DNA from: FEN-33 sp963768775
GTDB taxonomy: Archaea > Thermoplasmatota > Thermoplasmata > Methanomassiliicoccales > UBA472
Length of the DNA: 64,000 nt
NCBI GenBank assembly: GCA_963768775.1
Contig: CAVYIY010000007.1
Location: forward strand, 1 to 64,000
Direction of reading: 5' to 3'
Notes under the pieces: generated by a model
The model's input: only the letters and a program-made list of their open reading frames with translations
Database searches by the model: none
What the model was told of the DNA's origin: nothing
Shown here: positions 1 to 10,956 of the stretch, one piece after another
Layout of the letters: each line of letters opens with the position of its first letter
Position numbering within the stretch: the first letter of the stretch is position 1
Made by a program: the position numbers and the translations under genes

Positions 1-1524
1 CCTCAGGCAAGACGAAATCGTAACCCTCAACCTGGAGGACAGCACGCACGTGGTCAGCGAGAACCACTTCTACAAGAGCGAGGGCTACTACGCGCTGGTG
101 AAGAACGAGATCAGCGGCATCAACACGCTGCCTCGCAGCGCGGACGTCATCGACGCCTACATCGTTCCGATCTGCCTGGAGAAGGCCAAGCTGGCAGGCA
201 TCGACGTCTGCGAATGGGAGGTCTCCGATTCCTATGTGACGGCGCCATGCATCATCTACGGACTGAACTACTTCGCGACGCCGGGGGAGTTCGCGATCGC
301 CCAGGAGACGGAGCAGGCGAAGGAGATCATCAAGCACGTCACGAACAACGGCAAGTATCCCTTCTGCTACCAGAAGCTGAAACAGGGCGAGGAGGTCAAG
401 ACGGCGAACATGGTGTTCGGCAAGACCGCCAATGCCAAGGACGCCGGGCTCCCCAGTCTGGCGGAACAGGTCTACCGCGAATTCCGCATCCCACTGGCAA
501 GCATCACCTACATCGCTTCTGGAGAGAAGTGCAAGCTCTCTTCGCTCGGTCCGGTGAGGTACAGCAAGCTGACCAAGGACGAGAAGAAGCTCCTCGGCGG
601 CTACCTGAACCGCAAGTGGGACTCCGTTCGAGAAGGGGGACAGCTGATGTCCAACCTAGGAATTTTCGTGAACCGGCAGACGGTGAGCAATGCCGAGCAG
701 CTGCAGGCGCTCCTCAAATGCCGCGATGCCGCGGAGGAACTGGGACACAGCGCCGACTTCATCTTCCCCTCGGAGATCAAGCGCATCCTGAAGATCGGAC
801 GGGATCTTCATCCGCCATAACACGGACCCGATGAACGTGGCGTTCGTGGCGGCCAAGATGGCTATCGCTGCACAACATCCCGGTCATCGACGACCCATCC
901 TCGATCCAGATCTGCGCGGACAAGATCAACATGTACTATCATCTGATGAAGAACAACGTCTCCATCCCGAGGACCGAGTTCCTCAGCCGGAAGGACATCA
1001 CCGAGGCGAGGGGCCAGCAGCTCCTCGATGATTGGGGCACCCCCTTGGTGCTGAAGGAACCGAGCACCTGCTTCTCGGCCCGGGTGGAGAAGTCCAAGGA
1101 CGCCAAGGAGTTCGTGCACATCGGGCGTCGCTTCAGCCACATGTCCGACTGGATCGTGGCGCAGGAGTTCATCCGCTCCCGCTACGACTGGCGCATCGGC
1201 GTGCTGGGCGGCCAGCTGCTCTACGCCTGCAAGTACATCATCCCGCAGGACTCGTTCAAGATCCAGGCGCAGGTGGACGGCCATCTGGTCTATTGCCAGA
1301 CGGAATGCGTCCCGCTGGAGAAGATCCCCTCGGCCGTCCTGGAGACCGGCCTGAAGGCCGGCCGCTCCATCGGCAATGGACTGTACGGCGTCGACCTGAA
1401 GGAATGCGAGGGCAAGGTCTACGTCATCGAAGTGAACGACAATCCTTCGCTGGAGAGCGGAGAGGACAGCTGCTATCCGGACATCTATCACAAGATCGTC
1501 AAGCGCCTGCTAGAAGTGCACTGA
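1..1524 (+). CDS. RimK-like ATP-grasp ligase with RLAN N-terminal domain (5' partial, two frame breaks)
   Basis: The reading frame is open to the window edge, so the start lies upstream. The N-terminal part, with a VSENHFYKSEGYY stretch near base 50, matches the RimK-like ATP-grasp N-terminal domain. The C-terminal half, from about base 890 (IPVIDDPSSIQICADK), is an ATP-grasp fold with the nucleotide/Mg-binding ending VYVIEVNDNPSLESGED. The family ligates an amino acid or amine to a carboxylate with ATP. The substrate is not readable here. The frame changes near 800 (a GGG run) and near 863; removing one base at each site restores a continuous protein, so these are probably sequence errors. 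It converges on the acetyltransferase at 1526. Confidence 0.82.
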
Positions 1525-1525
1525 T

Positions 1526-2083
1526 CTAGGACGCGAACAACTGAGCGGTCCAGCCCCGGTTCATCTCGTCCCAATCGGCTCTCAGCACCGACATGATGAC
1601 GTCGTTGACGAAGGCCCCGTTCTTGAAGCGGTGATGACGGAACACGCCCTCCTGGCGGAAGCCGCACTTCTGGTAGCAGCGCTGCGCCCGCAGGTTCGTC
1701 TCGTCGCAGTAGAGGCCGATCCGCTCCAGGTTCAGCTCCTCGAACATATACCTCAGCAGCAAGGAGATCGCCTCGGTGCCGAAGCCGCGGCTCCAGTGGT
1801 CCTTCTCCCCGATCATCACGCCGATCTCCGCTCTGCGGTCGACCCAATCCAGGTTCATGATGCCGAGTTGCCGATCAGCTTGCCCTCAAGGGTCTCGATG
1901 CAGAAGAACGGGGTCCTCGCTCTTCAACAGGTCGTCGATACCACTGCTCTTCCTCTTCCAGGCTCATCGGCGGGCCCGCGAAGGAGGAATTGCGTCGCCT
2001 CCGGATCGTTGAACCATCCGTACGAAGGTGGGAAGGTCCCCCCGCTCCGGGGACCGCAAGCGCACCAACTTACCTTGCAGCAT
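1526..2083 (-). CDS. GNAT acetyltransferase, RimJ/RimL type (frame-broken)
   Basis: The intact C-terminal part (1526-1858) carries the acetyl-CoA loop EKDHWSRGFGTEA and the typical NLRAQRCYQKCGF helix-strand of RimJ/RimL-type N-acetyltransferases. The N-terminal part (MLQGKLVRLRSPERGDL, then FVRWFNDPEATQFL) is readable upstream but split over frames between about 1860 and 2040, needing at least two single-base corrections. The ATG at 2083 sits directly after the stop of the upstream paralogue (2085-2621), so the two are probably co-transcribed tandem duplicates. The acceptor substrate is unknown. Confidence 0.72.
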
Positions 2084-2084
2084 C

Positions 2085-2621
2085 TCAGGCCTCCCGGAAC
2101 TCAGAGTCGAGGATGCTCATCAGCAGCGCATCCCTCCAGGCACCCTTGTGATAGTGATCGTGGCGCAATCTCCCCTCATCTTTGAATCCGCATTTCCGGT
2201 AGCAGGCGACGGCGCGTGCGTTGTATTCCGCCACCCTCAGCCAAATACGGTGCAGACCTTTCGCGTTGATTGCGTGGTCGAGCAGCACTTTGATGGCATC
2301 TTCCCCCAGCCCCTTGCCCCACTCACCGACCTCGCCGATGATTATCCGCAGCTCGGCCGAGGCATTGCGCTGGTCGATGCTCACCAGCCCGATGAGGCCG
2401 ATCGGCTCGCCGCCCTCTCTCTTCATGATGATGAAATAGGTCGCGCGGCGGTCCTGCAGCATCTTCTCCACGGCCGCCTTCTCCTCCTCCATGGAGACGC
2501 AGAAGAATCCGTGCTCGGACCCGAGGTCCTCCAGCACCCTTTGGTCGTTGAACCAGCGATAGAGCAGCCAGACATCCTGCGACTCCATCAATCTCAGGCC
2601 GACCTGCTTCCCCTCGATCAT
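2085..2621 (-). CDS. GNAT acetyltransferase, RimJ/RimL type
   Basis: This 178-residue protein has the whole GNAT fold. The N-terminus MIEGKQVGLRLME is followed by a YRWFNDQRVLEDL segment, an acetyl-CoA binding loop GEWGKGLGEDA, and the ARAVACYRKCGFKDEGRL end typical of RimJ/RimL. The start at 2621 was chosen because homologues begin just before the first strand; the upstream in-frame codons overlap the adk promoter. It transfers an acetyl group from acetyl-CoA to an unknown amine. It is transcribed divergently from adk and is followed with no gap by a second, frame-broken paralogue. Confidence 0.85.
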   Translation of the reverse strand: MIEGKQVGLRLMESQDVWLLYRWFNDQRVLEDLGSEHGFFCVSMEEEKAAVEKMLQDRRATYFIIMKREGGEPIGLIGLVSIDQRNASAELRIIIGEVGEWGKGLGEDAIKVLLDHAINAKGLHRIWLRVAEYNARAVACYRKCGFKDEGRLRHDHYHKGAWRDALLMSILDSEFREA

Positions 2622-2730
2622 CGCCCTTCCATTCCCATCGGCTGGATAAAATGCTTGCGACCTGTGCCTAGCCCCGCGGTTCAAAGTCGTCTCAAAAACA
2701 TAATTAAGCCGGTAATACTTACGCGGCGGC

Positions 2731-3363
2731 ATGGACCTCAAGATCGTTATCCTCGGGCCCCCTGGCTCCGGGAAGGGCACTCAAACGGAAAGGCTGTGCG
2801 CCGAACTCGGTTTCACCAAGATATCGACGGGAGATTTGCTGCGCGAGGCGGTTCGCGCCGGCACGCCCTTGGGCATCAAGGCGAAGGGGTTCATGGACGC
2901 CGGCAAGCTGGTGCCCAACGATCTGGTGATGGACCTGATCAAGGAGAAGATGAAGCAGGTCAAGGGCGGCGTCATCCTGGACGGGTTCCCGCGCAACCTG
3001 GAGCAGGCGGAGATGCTGGACCGGATCGCCAAGATCGACATGGCGATCGACCTGGAAGTGAACGAGGACAAGCTGGTCAAGCGCCTGACCCTGCGCCGCA
3101 CCTGCAAGAGCTGCAACTCCGTCTTTCACCTGGAGTTCAACCCCCCCAAGGCCGAAGGCAAATGCGACAAATGCGGCGGCGAGCTGTTCCAACGCTCCGA
3201 CGACACGGAGAAGACGGTGCGCGAGCGGCTGCGGGTGTACAAGGAATCGACCTTGCCACTTACGAATTACTACGCGAAGAAGGGCATCTTGAAGCGGATC
3301 GAGGGCGAAGGGGACATTGGCGCGATCTACCAACGCATAGTGAAGACGATTCGGGCGAAGTGA
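2731..3363 (+). CDS. adk: adenylate kinase
   Basis: This 210-residue enzyme interconverts AMP + ATP and two ADP. The P-loop GPPGSGKGT spans residues 9-17, followed by STGDLLREAV, DGFPRN at about 84-89 and a long LID. The LID holds two Cys pairs (C125/C128 and C145/C148), which should bind zinc as in zinc-type long-form adenylate kinases. This is the bacterial-type Adk found in some euryarchaea rather than the short trimeric archaeal type. An AT-rich ATAATTAAG at 2700-2708 lies about 25 bases before the ATG, suggesting a leaderless transcript. tRNA-Gln follows 80 bases downstream. Confidence 0.95.
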   Translation: MDLKIVILGPPGSGKGTQTERLCAELGFTKISTGDLLREAVRAGTPLGIKAKGFMDAGKLVPNDLVMDLIKEKMKQVKGGVILDGFPRNLEQAEMLDRIAKIDMAIDLEVNEDKLVKRLTLRRTCKSCNSVFHLEFNPPKAEGKCDKCGGELFQRSDDTEKTVRERLRVYKESTLPLTNYYAKKGILKRIEGEGDIGAIYQRIVKTIRAK

Positions 3364-3442
3364 GTCCGGCGCCATCGACAGGATTGCGCCAACGACCAAT
3401 AAGGAAAGGATTAAGAGAGGGTAGCATTTTTGGGAGGATGCT

Positions 3443-3518
3443 AGCCCCGTAGTGTAGCGGTCAATCATGCGGGACTCTGGATCCTGCGACGGCAGTTCGA
3501 ATCTGCCCGGGGCTACCA
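3443..3518 (+). tRNA. tRNA-Gln (CTG anticodon)
   Basis: The acceptor arms AGCCCCG (3443-3449) and CGGGGCT (3508-3514) pair fully. The anticodon stem CGGGA/TCCTG encloses the loop CTCTGGA with anticodon CTG. The T arm is GGCAG-TTCGAAT-CTGCC. The discriminator A3515 is followed by an encoded CCA (3516-3518). No intron is seen. Confidence 0.93.
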
Positions 3519-3610
3519 TTTCCTTTCTTCATCTGCGGCGTCATCATCAACGCTTTATGCGATGAGGATGAGCGACGTCAACAACCTTATTAAAAGACAC
3601 CCTGTTCCTG

Positions 3611-4787
3611 TTGAAAAGGGTGATTGCTATCATCGCGCGCGAGAAGGTTCTGGCGAACTTGCAGGAATACCGACCGGACGAGATCGTGATCGGGGTCCTC
3701 GGATCCCACTCCGCCCTGGACGTGTGCGATGGAGCGATCGACGAGGGCTTCAAGAGCCTAGTGGTGTGCGAGGAGGGGCGAGACAAGCCCTATTCGAATT
3801 ACTTCCGTGCCCATCGAGACTCCGACGGCAAAGTCCGCAGGGGCATCGTCGACGACGTAATCATGCTGAAGAGATTCAAGCACATCATGAACCCGGAGGT
3901 GCAGGAGAAGCTGTTATCCAAGAAGGCGCTCTTCGTCCCCAATCGCTCTTTCACGTCCTATTGCGGCATGGACGCCGTCGAGAACGACTTTCAGGTGCCG
4001 ATGGTCGGCAGCAGGAACATGCTGCGCAGCGAGGACCGGGGCGGACCACAGGGACTACTATTGGCTGCTGGAGCAGGCCGGTCTCCCCTTCCCCAGCAAG
4101 GTATCGGATCCGCACGACATCGACAAGCTCACCATCATCAAGCTGCATCACAAGGTGAAGAAGCTGGAACGGGGCTTCTTCACCGCCTCGTCCTATGAGG
4201 AATATGACAAGAAGTCGAAGCAGCTCATCGCGCAGGGCGTGATCGAGGCCGACTGCCTGACCGACGCGCGGATGGAGGAGTACGTCATCGGCCCGGTCTT
4301 CAACCTCGATTTCTTCTACTCGCCATTGGAGGAGGCGGGGTCGAAGATCGAGCTGCTCGGCATCGACTGGCGATTCGAGAGCTCCTTGGACGGACACGTT
4401 CGATTGCCAGCGGAACAGCAGCTGGCCTTGAACGACAAGCAGCGCGTCCCCGAGTACACCGTCTGCGGCCACAACTCCGCCACCCTCCGGGAATCGCTGC
4501 TGGGGCCGGCCTTCGAGCTGGCGGAGAAGTACGTGAGGGCGTCGCAGGAGCACTGCGCCCCGGGGATCATCGGTCCGTTCTGCCTGCAGACCTGCGTGGA
4601 CAAGGACCTGAAATTCTTCATCTACGACGTGGCACCGCGCATCGGCGGGGGAACGAACGTCCACATGAACGTCGGCCACTCCTACGGCAACACGCTATGG
4701 CGCAGGGAGATGAGCACCGGTCGCCGCCTCGCGATGGAAGTGAGGCGCGCCATCCACGAAGAGCGTTTGGAAGAGATCGTCACCTGA
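3611..4787 (+). CDS. purP: formate-dependent AICAR ligase PurP (frame-broken)
   Basis: PurP makes FAICAR from AICAR, formate and ATP in archaeal purine synthesis. The N-terminal half reads IGVLGSHSALDVCDGA and FVPNRSFTSYCGMD. The C-terminal half has the ATP-grasp core EEYVIGPVFNLDFFYSP, GIDWRFESSLDGHVRLP, TVCGHNSATLRESLL and APRIGGGTNVHM, all diagnostic of the family. The frame changes at a GGGG run near 4037-4041; dropping one G joins the halves into about 391 residues. The start is TTG at 3611, preceded by an AT-rich CTTATTAAAAG (3585-3595) about 20 bases upstream that may be the TATA box. Confidence 0.92.
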
Positions 4788-4977
4788 GCGAGCTCCCTAA
4801 AATGAGGCGCGGAAAGGGCCCACCGGAGAGCCATATCAGCGGGCCTCAGGACGCGCGGATTACGTGTAGCCAGCATCTTAACTGGCCACGACAATGTTTA
4901 TCTAGCATTAACGTATTCGGCATGACTAATCCTAACTCAGGGGAACCCTAGCCATAGAGCCGTGAGGGAGGGAATTG

Positions 4978-7897
4978 ATGCAATACATGAAAGCAAGGAA
5001 ATTAGCAACAGGCATGCTGGTCGCATTCCTGCTGCTGTCATCTTTGGCCTTGTTGCCGAGCGTGACAGTGAAGGCAGCGAGCGCTGGTAGTGCGATATTG
5101 TCATTCAATGTAGTTGATAACACGAACACTCCGGTAGCGGGCGCGACCGCCACGCTGACCGAGACCCACACCTCAAAGGTTTACACTAATACAACCGATG
5201 CAAGTGGTCTGGTCACATTCTCACCTCTGCCCGGTTACTACATACTGAAGATCTCCAAGACGGGCTTCTTCGACCTCGAGTACGCGAGCGTCGTGAAGTT
5301 CGACGGGATAACCTCGGTAACCCTGGGTCTGGTACAGATAGCGGACCTCCCGGCTGGCTCGGGCACGTTGGCCCTATCGGTCACACGAGCGGTCGGCGGG
5401 ACGCCGGTGGTCGGAACACTGAAGACCATCGACCTGAACTCTCCCACCAAGATGGAAAAGACCTACGCCTTCAGCGGCACGCTGAACCTGGCTCTCTATC
5501 CGTCCAGCTACCGCCTGGTGATCAGCGCCACCGGCCTGGAAACCGATGTTAGGGACATCACGATCACGAACGGCGTGACCAACACCCAGAACGTGGCATT
5601 GAACCCGGCCGTGGTTCTGAACGGCTTCGTGTACAAGGCTGGAACGCCCGGAACCGCCGTCAAGGCCGTCCTGGTCTCCACCAACACCGCACTGGTCCCG
5701 GAGAAGAGGATCATCCAGGCTAGGGTTACCTCGAACTACTTCGAGTTCGATGCTTACGCCGGCGCCTTCACCTTGATGGTCGACGCAACGGACGCCAAAA
5801 CCGATATGTCGAGCGTGACTTTGTCGACCGCTCAGACCCTGACCGTGAACTTGAACGCACAAAGCGTTCAGACCGATACTTCCACCGTGGCATTCGGAGC
5901 CGGCTGGAACTGGTTCAACCTGACCCGCAACATCGCCATGGACTTCGATGCGTCTTGGGCCAAACATCGCCTATAGCTACATACCCAACCTGAGGATGCA
6001 GATCGACTTCGCCTTCGGCACCGGAGACGGCACCGTGAGCGCGGCGGAATACAACCTGTTCTTGAACAAGGTGCGCAGCTTCGGCCCGGTCAACGTGACT
6101 AGCGACTACTTAGTGAAGGTCAACGGCACCAGGTATGCGGTCAACCAGGACTTCACCTCAGCGTCATTCGCTGGCCTGTCCGGCAGCTCGGTCCTTGCGA
6201 CCACTGGATATACTGGCTCGATGGTGACGCCCTACCGGTCCCTGACCAACCTGGTCGACAACCTCAGCGTATACACCGTCCAGGGCTACGTCAAGTATGA
6301 TACCAACTCCTTGAACTACAAGACCGTCCTCACCTGGCCATCGCCCTATGAGATGACGGCCAACACCACCCAGACCAGCTTCGTGAAGGTCACGGGATAT
6401 TTGACCGTCACGCTCGATGCCTTGGTCCGCACCACTGGCGCGTTCGAACAAGTGACAATGACCGCGCAGAAGTCCTCCGCACCGACCGCGGTGGGCGGAG
6501 TGCAGGTGCCATCGACCTACACATATGCGGTGACCTCTGGATCAAACGTATTGTATTACATCGTCTCCACGCAAAGGAACATCGTCTTCACCGGCAACGG
6601 TTCATCTGACCCTAACGGTAACCCGCTGAAGTACACCTGGGCGTTCGGCGACGGTCAGAGGGTGGAGAACGTAACCACTGCCTGGACGACGCACAATTAC
6701 TCGGCAGCCGCGTTCAACCTAACGGTCGTCTTGAAGGTCTACGACGTCGCCGGCCTGAGCGCCAGCAAGACGTTCTACATCAAGACAGACGGCATCGTCC
6801 CGGTACCTGACTTCACGGTCAGGAACCACACCGCGGCGAGCCCGATGCGCGTCGATCAGAACGAGGCGCTGGTATTCAATGGAGCTAGCTCGGTGGATCA
6901 CATCGCTTCCACCTCCGATGTCGGCGTCATCAAGACCTGGACCTATGTCTGGGGCGACGGCAATGTAACGACCGTGGGCGTGGGCGAGAACCAGAATGTA
7001 ACCAAGACCTACGCCCGGGCAGGGACGTTCACCATGATGCTGAACGTCACCGACGCAGCGGGTCACCTAGCCACCAAGAGCATTCAGGTGATCGTGAAGG
7101 ACAAGACCCCACCGATGGTCTCCTTCGTCATCCAACGCAACGGGACGAACGTAGTCACGGCATTGGAGAACCAGACCCTGGTGCTGACGGCCAACGCGAC
7201 CACAGACAACAATGACTCCTTCAGCGCCCTGAACTTCACCTGGTCCTTCGGAGACGGAAAGACCGGCTATGGCGCATGGGTAAGGCATGAATTCAAGCTG
7301 ATTCAGACCTTCAGCGTCAAACTCAGCGCCAAGGATGTTGCCGGAAACGTGGCCAACCTAACCAAGAGCCTGACCATAACCTCCTCGGCGAGGCCGGACT
7401 TGCGCGTGGTCTCCATGGTCTTCTCGCCGACTAAATTCACGGAGGGCGACCAGGGCACGATCAACGTTAACGTCAGCAATGTCGGCAACGACGTGGCGAC
7501 GTTCCCGCATCTCGAGTTCTACGTGCTCAATGTCGACGGGACCAAGTCCTTCATCGGCAACGAGACCACCTTCACCGTGAATGGAAGCGTGGCGACGGAA
7601 CTGAAGCCGGGCCAATATGGTCTGTTCAGCTTCGGCTGGGCCCCCGGCTCACCAGGTAACTTCACCGTCCAGGTGAAGGCAGTGACGGAGCGGGAGATCA
7701 ACACGGCTGACAATACCGATACCGGCACCGTCAGCGTGAACGAGGCCGCCTGGAAGGCAATCGCCCTATACGGAGGCATCTTCGCCGTCATCGTCGTCGT
7801 GATCGTCCTCTTCTACATGAGAAGGAGACTGCCGAAGATCGGCAAGATCACCGGCAAGAAGCCCGAAGGCAAGGAGTCCCAGAAGGGCAAGAAGTAA
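4978..7897 (+). CDS. large PKD-domain surface protein with signal peptide and C-terminal anchor (frame-broken)
   Basis: The N-terminus has a basic segment and a hydrophobic signal sequence (ATGMLVAFLLLSSLALLPS). A carboxypeptidase-regulatory-like beta domain follows (TPVAGATATLTE, then TDASGLVTFSPLPGYY). The C-terminal half carries three PKD-type repeats marked by YTWAFGDG, YVWGDGN and FTWSFGDG. Next come a CARDB-like segment (ADNTDTG), one transmembrane helix near the end (GGIFAVIVVVIVLFYM) and a Lys-rich cytoplasmic tail. It is probably a cell-envelope or S-layer-associated protein. The frame changes at TTGGG near 5957; removing one G gives about 970 residues. A purine-rich ribosome site (GAGGGAGG, 4964-4971) precedes the ATG at 4978. 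It ends before a T-rich stretch (7918-7940) that may terminate transcription. Confidence 0.85.
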
Positions 7898-8002
7898 CCA
7901 GACAAACCTTTTCCAATCATTCTTCTTTTATTTTTCTTCCTCAAGCGACGGCGCTGGCCACATCGGCAAGCTTTTTCTACCCTGGAGGTTCATCCTGGCG
8001 TC

Positions 8003-8737
8003 ATGCTCTGGCGTCTGGTCGATTCCGACCTCGCTGCCCCGGCCTACACCGCCGCTTGCGACGAGGTGATGATGATGGCGAGGCATCAGCGCACCATCCC
8101 CAATTCCCTGCACTTATACCGCCGGGCGTTGCCCACCGTCTCGATCGGCTATTTCGAGAAGGTCGAGGAGGCGGTGGACCTCGAGGCGATGAGGCGTCGC
8201 GGGGTTGGCCTGGTCCGGCGGGTAAGTGGGGGGAGCGCGATCTACACGGACCCCGGGCAGGTGATCTACTCGGTCATCCTCGATAACCAGATGGTTCCGG
8301 AGAGCCCGAACGCGACGTTCGAGCTCATCTGCAAGGGGGTCATCAAGGCCCTGGAGCATCTGGGATTGGTCGCCGAGTTCAAGCCGGTGAACGACGTCCT
8401 GGTGTCCGGGCGCAAGATCTCCGGCTCCGCCCAGACCAGGAAGTGGGACGTGGTGCTGCAGCACGGGACGCTGCTGGTGGACACGGACTTCGAGGCGATG
8501 TTCGAGGTGCTCAGGCCGGGGAAGAAGGGACGGGGCAAGGACTCGGTCACGTCCTTGGCCAAGGAGCTGGGTGAAGCGCCCTCGATGGAACGGGTGAAGA
8601 GGGCGCTGCTGGAGGGGTTCTCCTCGGCCTTCGACGTCGAGATCATCAAGGGAGAGCTCACCCACTACGAAGAGAAAATGATCGAGAAGCTCCTGAAAGA
8701 GAGGTACGGCCGGGAGGACTATACCTTCCGGGCCTGA
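8003..8737 (+). CDS. lplA: lipoate/octanoate-protein ligase family protein
   Basis: This 244-residue protein has the LplA/BPL catalytic fold. RRVSGGSAIYTD (residues about 72-83) is the lipoyl-AMP binding loop, KISGSAQTRK (about 138-147) contains the conserved catalytic Lys, and LQHGTLLVDTDF follows. It attaches lipoate to acceptor domains such as those of 2-oxoacid dehydrogenases or glycine cleavage H protein. Archaeal LplA often needs a separate C-terminal LplB partner. Here a C-terminal extension (LTHYEEKMIEKLLKERY) resembles the small accessory domain, so it may be self-sufficient. No acceptor gene is adjacent. Confidence 0.88.
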   Translation: MLWRLVDSDLAAPAYTAACDEVMMMARHQRTIPNSLHLYRRALPTVSIGYFEKVEEAVDLEAMRRRGVGLVRRVSGGSAIYTDPGQVIYSVILDNQMVPESPNATFELICKGVIKALEHLGLVAEFKPVNDVLVSGRKISGSAQTRKWDVVLQHGTLLVDTDFEAMFEVLRPGKKGRGKDSVTSLAKELGEAPSMERVKRALLEGFSSAFDVEIIKGELTHYEEKMIEKLLKERYGREDYTFRA

Positions 8738-8738
8738 T

Positions 8739-9230
8739 TCACTTCAGGTTGTCCAGGTCGAGGAACGACAGCTTGCGCGCGTCCAGGAAGAAGCCGAGCT
8801 TCTTGTGCAGCAGCATCGACTTGGCATTCTCTGGGAGGATGGCGCTCTGCACCGCCTGCGCCCCCGCCTTCTTGCCCTCCTCGCATGCCTTCTTCAGCAG
8901 CTGGTAGCCAATCCCCTTGCGCTGGTGCGAGGGATGAACGCCAATGCTCTCGATCCACACCATCTTGGGGATGTTGCTCATGTGTTCCACCATCTGCGCG
9001 AAGACGAAGCCGACGATCTGCCCCTTCTCCTTCGCCACGAAGCTCAGGTCCGATTTCAGATAGAGCTCGAATGCCCCGTCGGAAGTCGCCCCCAGCTGAT
9101 CGATGAAATCCTGGCTCAGCTCCTCCCATTTACGGTTCAGCATCGCCTCGAGGTATTCCTTCATGATGAACAGCTCGAGTGCTCGGACATGCCCTCTATC
9201 CGCTTCCTTAAGCTTCGTTATCTGCGCCAT
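8739..9230 (-). CDS. GNAT acetyltransferase, RimI-like
   Basis: The 163-residue product ends in a canonical GNAT core: VWIESIGVHPSHQRKGIGYQLL is the acetyl-CoA loop region, and NAKSMLLHKKLGFF is the final helix and strand. It acetylates an unknown amine. The ATG immediately follows the argS stop (TGAATG), so it is the third gene of a prf1-argS-GNAT operon. This suggests, without proving, a link to translation, such as N-terminal acetylation. Confidence 0.85.
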   Translation of the reverse strand: MAQITKLKEADRGHVRALELFIMKEYLEAMLNRKWEELSQDFIDQLGATSDGAFELYLKSDLSFVAKEKGQIVGFVFAQMVEHMSNIPKMVWIESIGVHPSHQRKGIGYQLLKKACEEGKKAGAQAVQSAILPENAKSMLLHKKLGFFLDARKLSFLDLDNLK

Positions 9231-10956
9231 TCACATCTCCTCCGGTGCGGCAAGGCCCAGGCAGTCTAGCGAACCGCGGAGCACCCACATCGTTGCCTCG
9301 ACGAGCGTCAACCTCGCGTTCTCATGCTCGCCGGACCTGAGCACAGGCACATAGGCATAGAACTGGTTGAAGGCGGAGGCGACCTCGTGCGCGTACACCG
9401 GCATCAGGTGTATCCGCCTCTTCTCGCCGCAGTCCCTTACCGTTGCTGGGTATTGGGCTAGGACTCGTATAAGTCTTCGCTCGTATGGCTCCCGCAAGAG
9501 CGCAGGATCGGGCGAGCGCTCGAACTCCCCCGCCTTGCGAAGAATCGAGCAGCAGCGCGCGTGAGCGTACTGGACGAAGGGGGCGGAGTTGCCCTCGAAG
9601 TTGAGCGCATCCTCCCAGCGGAAGATGAGCTGCTTCTCCGCCTGCACCCGGACGATGTTGAAGCGTATCGCCCCCCGGCCGATCTCCCGCGAGATCCGCC
9701 GCATCTTCTCCTCGCTCAGGTCGGTGCGGCGCTTCCGGACCTCCTCGAACGCTCTGTCCTCGGCTTCATCGATGAGGTCGTCTAGGTACACCACCACATT
9801 CTTGCGGGTGGACATCCGGCCTTCCGGCAACGATACGAATGAGTAGTAGACGCACTCCGGCGCCTTCTCCTCGCAGAGGATATTCAGCGCCGCGAGGAGG
9901 TGCGCCTGCCCCAGCTTCTGATCTTCTCCCAGAACGTTGATCATCACGTCGGCGCGCTTGAACTTGTCTAGGTGGTAGGCCATGTCCCTGGTGGTATAGA
10001 GCGTGGTGCCGTCGGAGCGGGTGAAGAAGAACTTCTGCTCCCGGCCGTGGATGCCGAAGCTGGAAAGGTCGAGATACCACGCTCCCTCCTCCTGGTGGGC
10101 GTAGGGTGTCTGCTTCAAGCGCTCTACCACCTGCCTCGCCTCGCCGTTCAGGATGAACTGCGACTCCCAGGTGTACTGGTCCAGCTCCACGCCGATGCGG
10201 GTCAGGCTCTCCTTGATGCCGTCGAGCATACGCTCGGTGGTCGCCCGCACCTTGCCGATCACGATACGGATCGCCATTCTCGAAGGCGCGGAGCATCTCC
10301 CCCACCTGCTTTTCCACGGTAGGGTCGCTCTCCAGCAGCTCGTTCGCCCGCTGATAGTAGCCGACCAGCCGGTGGTCCACCTTCTGGCGATCGGAGGCAG
10401 GCTTGACCTCTGAGGGGGGGACGTGCTCTACCCCCCAGGTGAGGAGGACGACCTGCTTGCCCACGTCATTCACCAGGTACTCGGTCGTCACCGAATAGCC
10501 GTTCTTCCGCAGGCATCGCGCCAGCGTGTCGCCGATCAAAGGATTGCGCGCCCGGCCCACGTGGATCGGGCCGGTCGGGTTCACGGAGGTGTGCTCTAGC
10601 AGCACCCGGCAGTCCTTGGGCTCGCCCGAGCCGTAAGCCGCCTTCTCGCTTATGATGGCGCCGAGGGTGTCTTTAACCAATCGGTCGCCGTTGACCTTGA
10701 AGTTCAGGTAGCCGTTCTCCGCCCACACCTTCTCGAGCAACGGAGATGGGGCGATCTTGGCCGCGAGCTCGTTGGCAATGGCCTTTGGCGCCTTGCGAAG
10801 CAGCTTGGCCAGAGGGAAGCATGGGAAGGCCATGTCCGCAATCTGGGGGTCTGGGGTCTCAAACTCGACCGTCTGCTCCACGCCCATGGAGCGGAGCGCC
10901 ACCTCCAGGATGTCGCGCACCTCCCGGCGGAATGGCTCGTAGGGGTCCGTGCTCAG
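9231..10956 (-). CDS. argS: arginyl-tRNA synthetase (frame-broken)
   Basis: This is a class I synthetase charging tRNA-Arg. The N-terminal add-1 domain is followed by the HIGH-equivalent NPTGPIHVGRARN, then FTRSDGTTLYTTRDMAYH, the KMSKS-equivalent GRMSTRKN, and a C-terminal DALR anticodon domain (FVQYAHARCCSILRKAGEF to the end). The frame changes once near 10270 (ENG to IRIVIGKV). The N-terminus overlaps the prf1 stop and lacks an ATG or GTG: the conserved PYEPFRREV begins right after a CTG at 10956. The first ATG, at 10887, would cut 23 conserved residues, so I use the CTG, which could also reflect a base error in the preceding GGGGGG. Confidence 0.9.

Noticed and set aside
2036..2054. Hairpin GTCCCC...GGGGAC
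   Set aside because: It lies inside the coding part of the frame-broken GNAT gene and has no T-run; it reflects a GC-rich coding sequence.
2028..3452. 474-codon plus-strand ORF spanning both GNAT genes and adk
   Set aside because: It lies opposite or out of frame with well-conserved genes and has no recognisable domain; long shadow ORFs are expected in GC-rich DNA.
3611..4787. Programmed frameshifting in purP and other split genes
   Set aside because: There is no shared slippery sequence or downstream structure, and so many unrelated essential genes are affected that sequence error is simpler.
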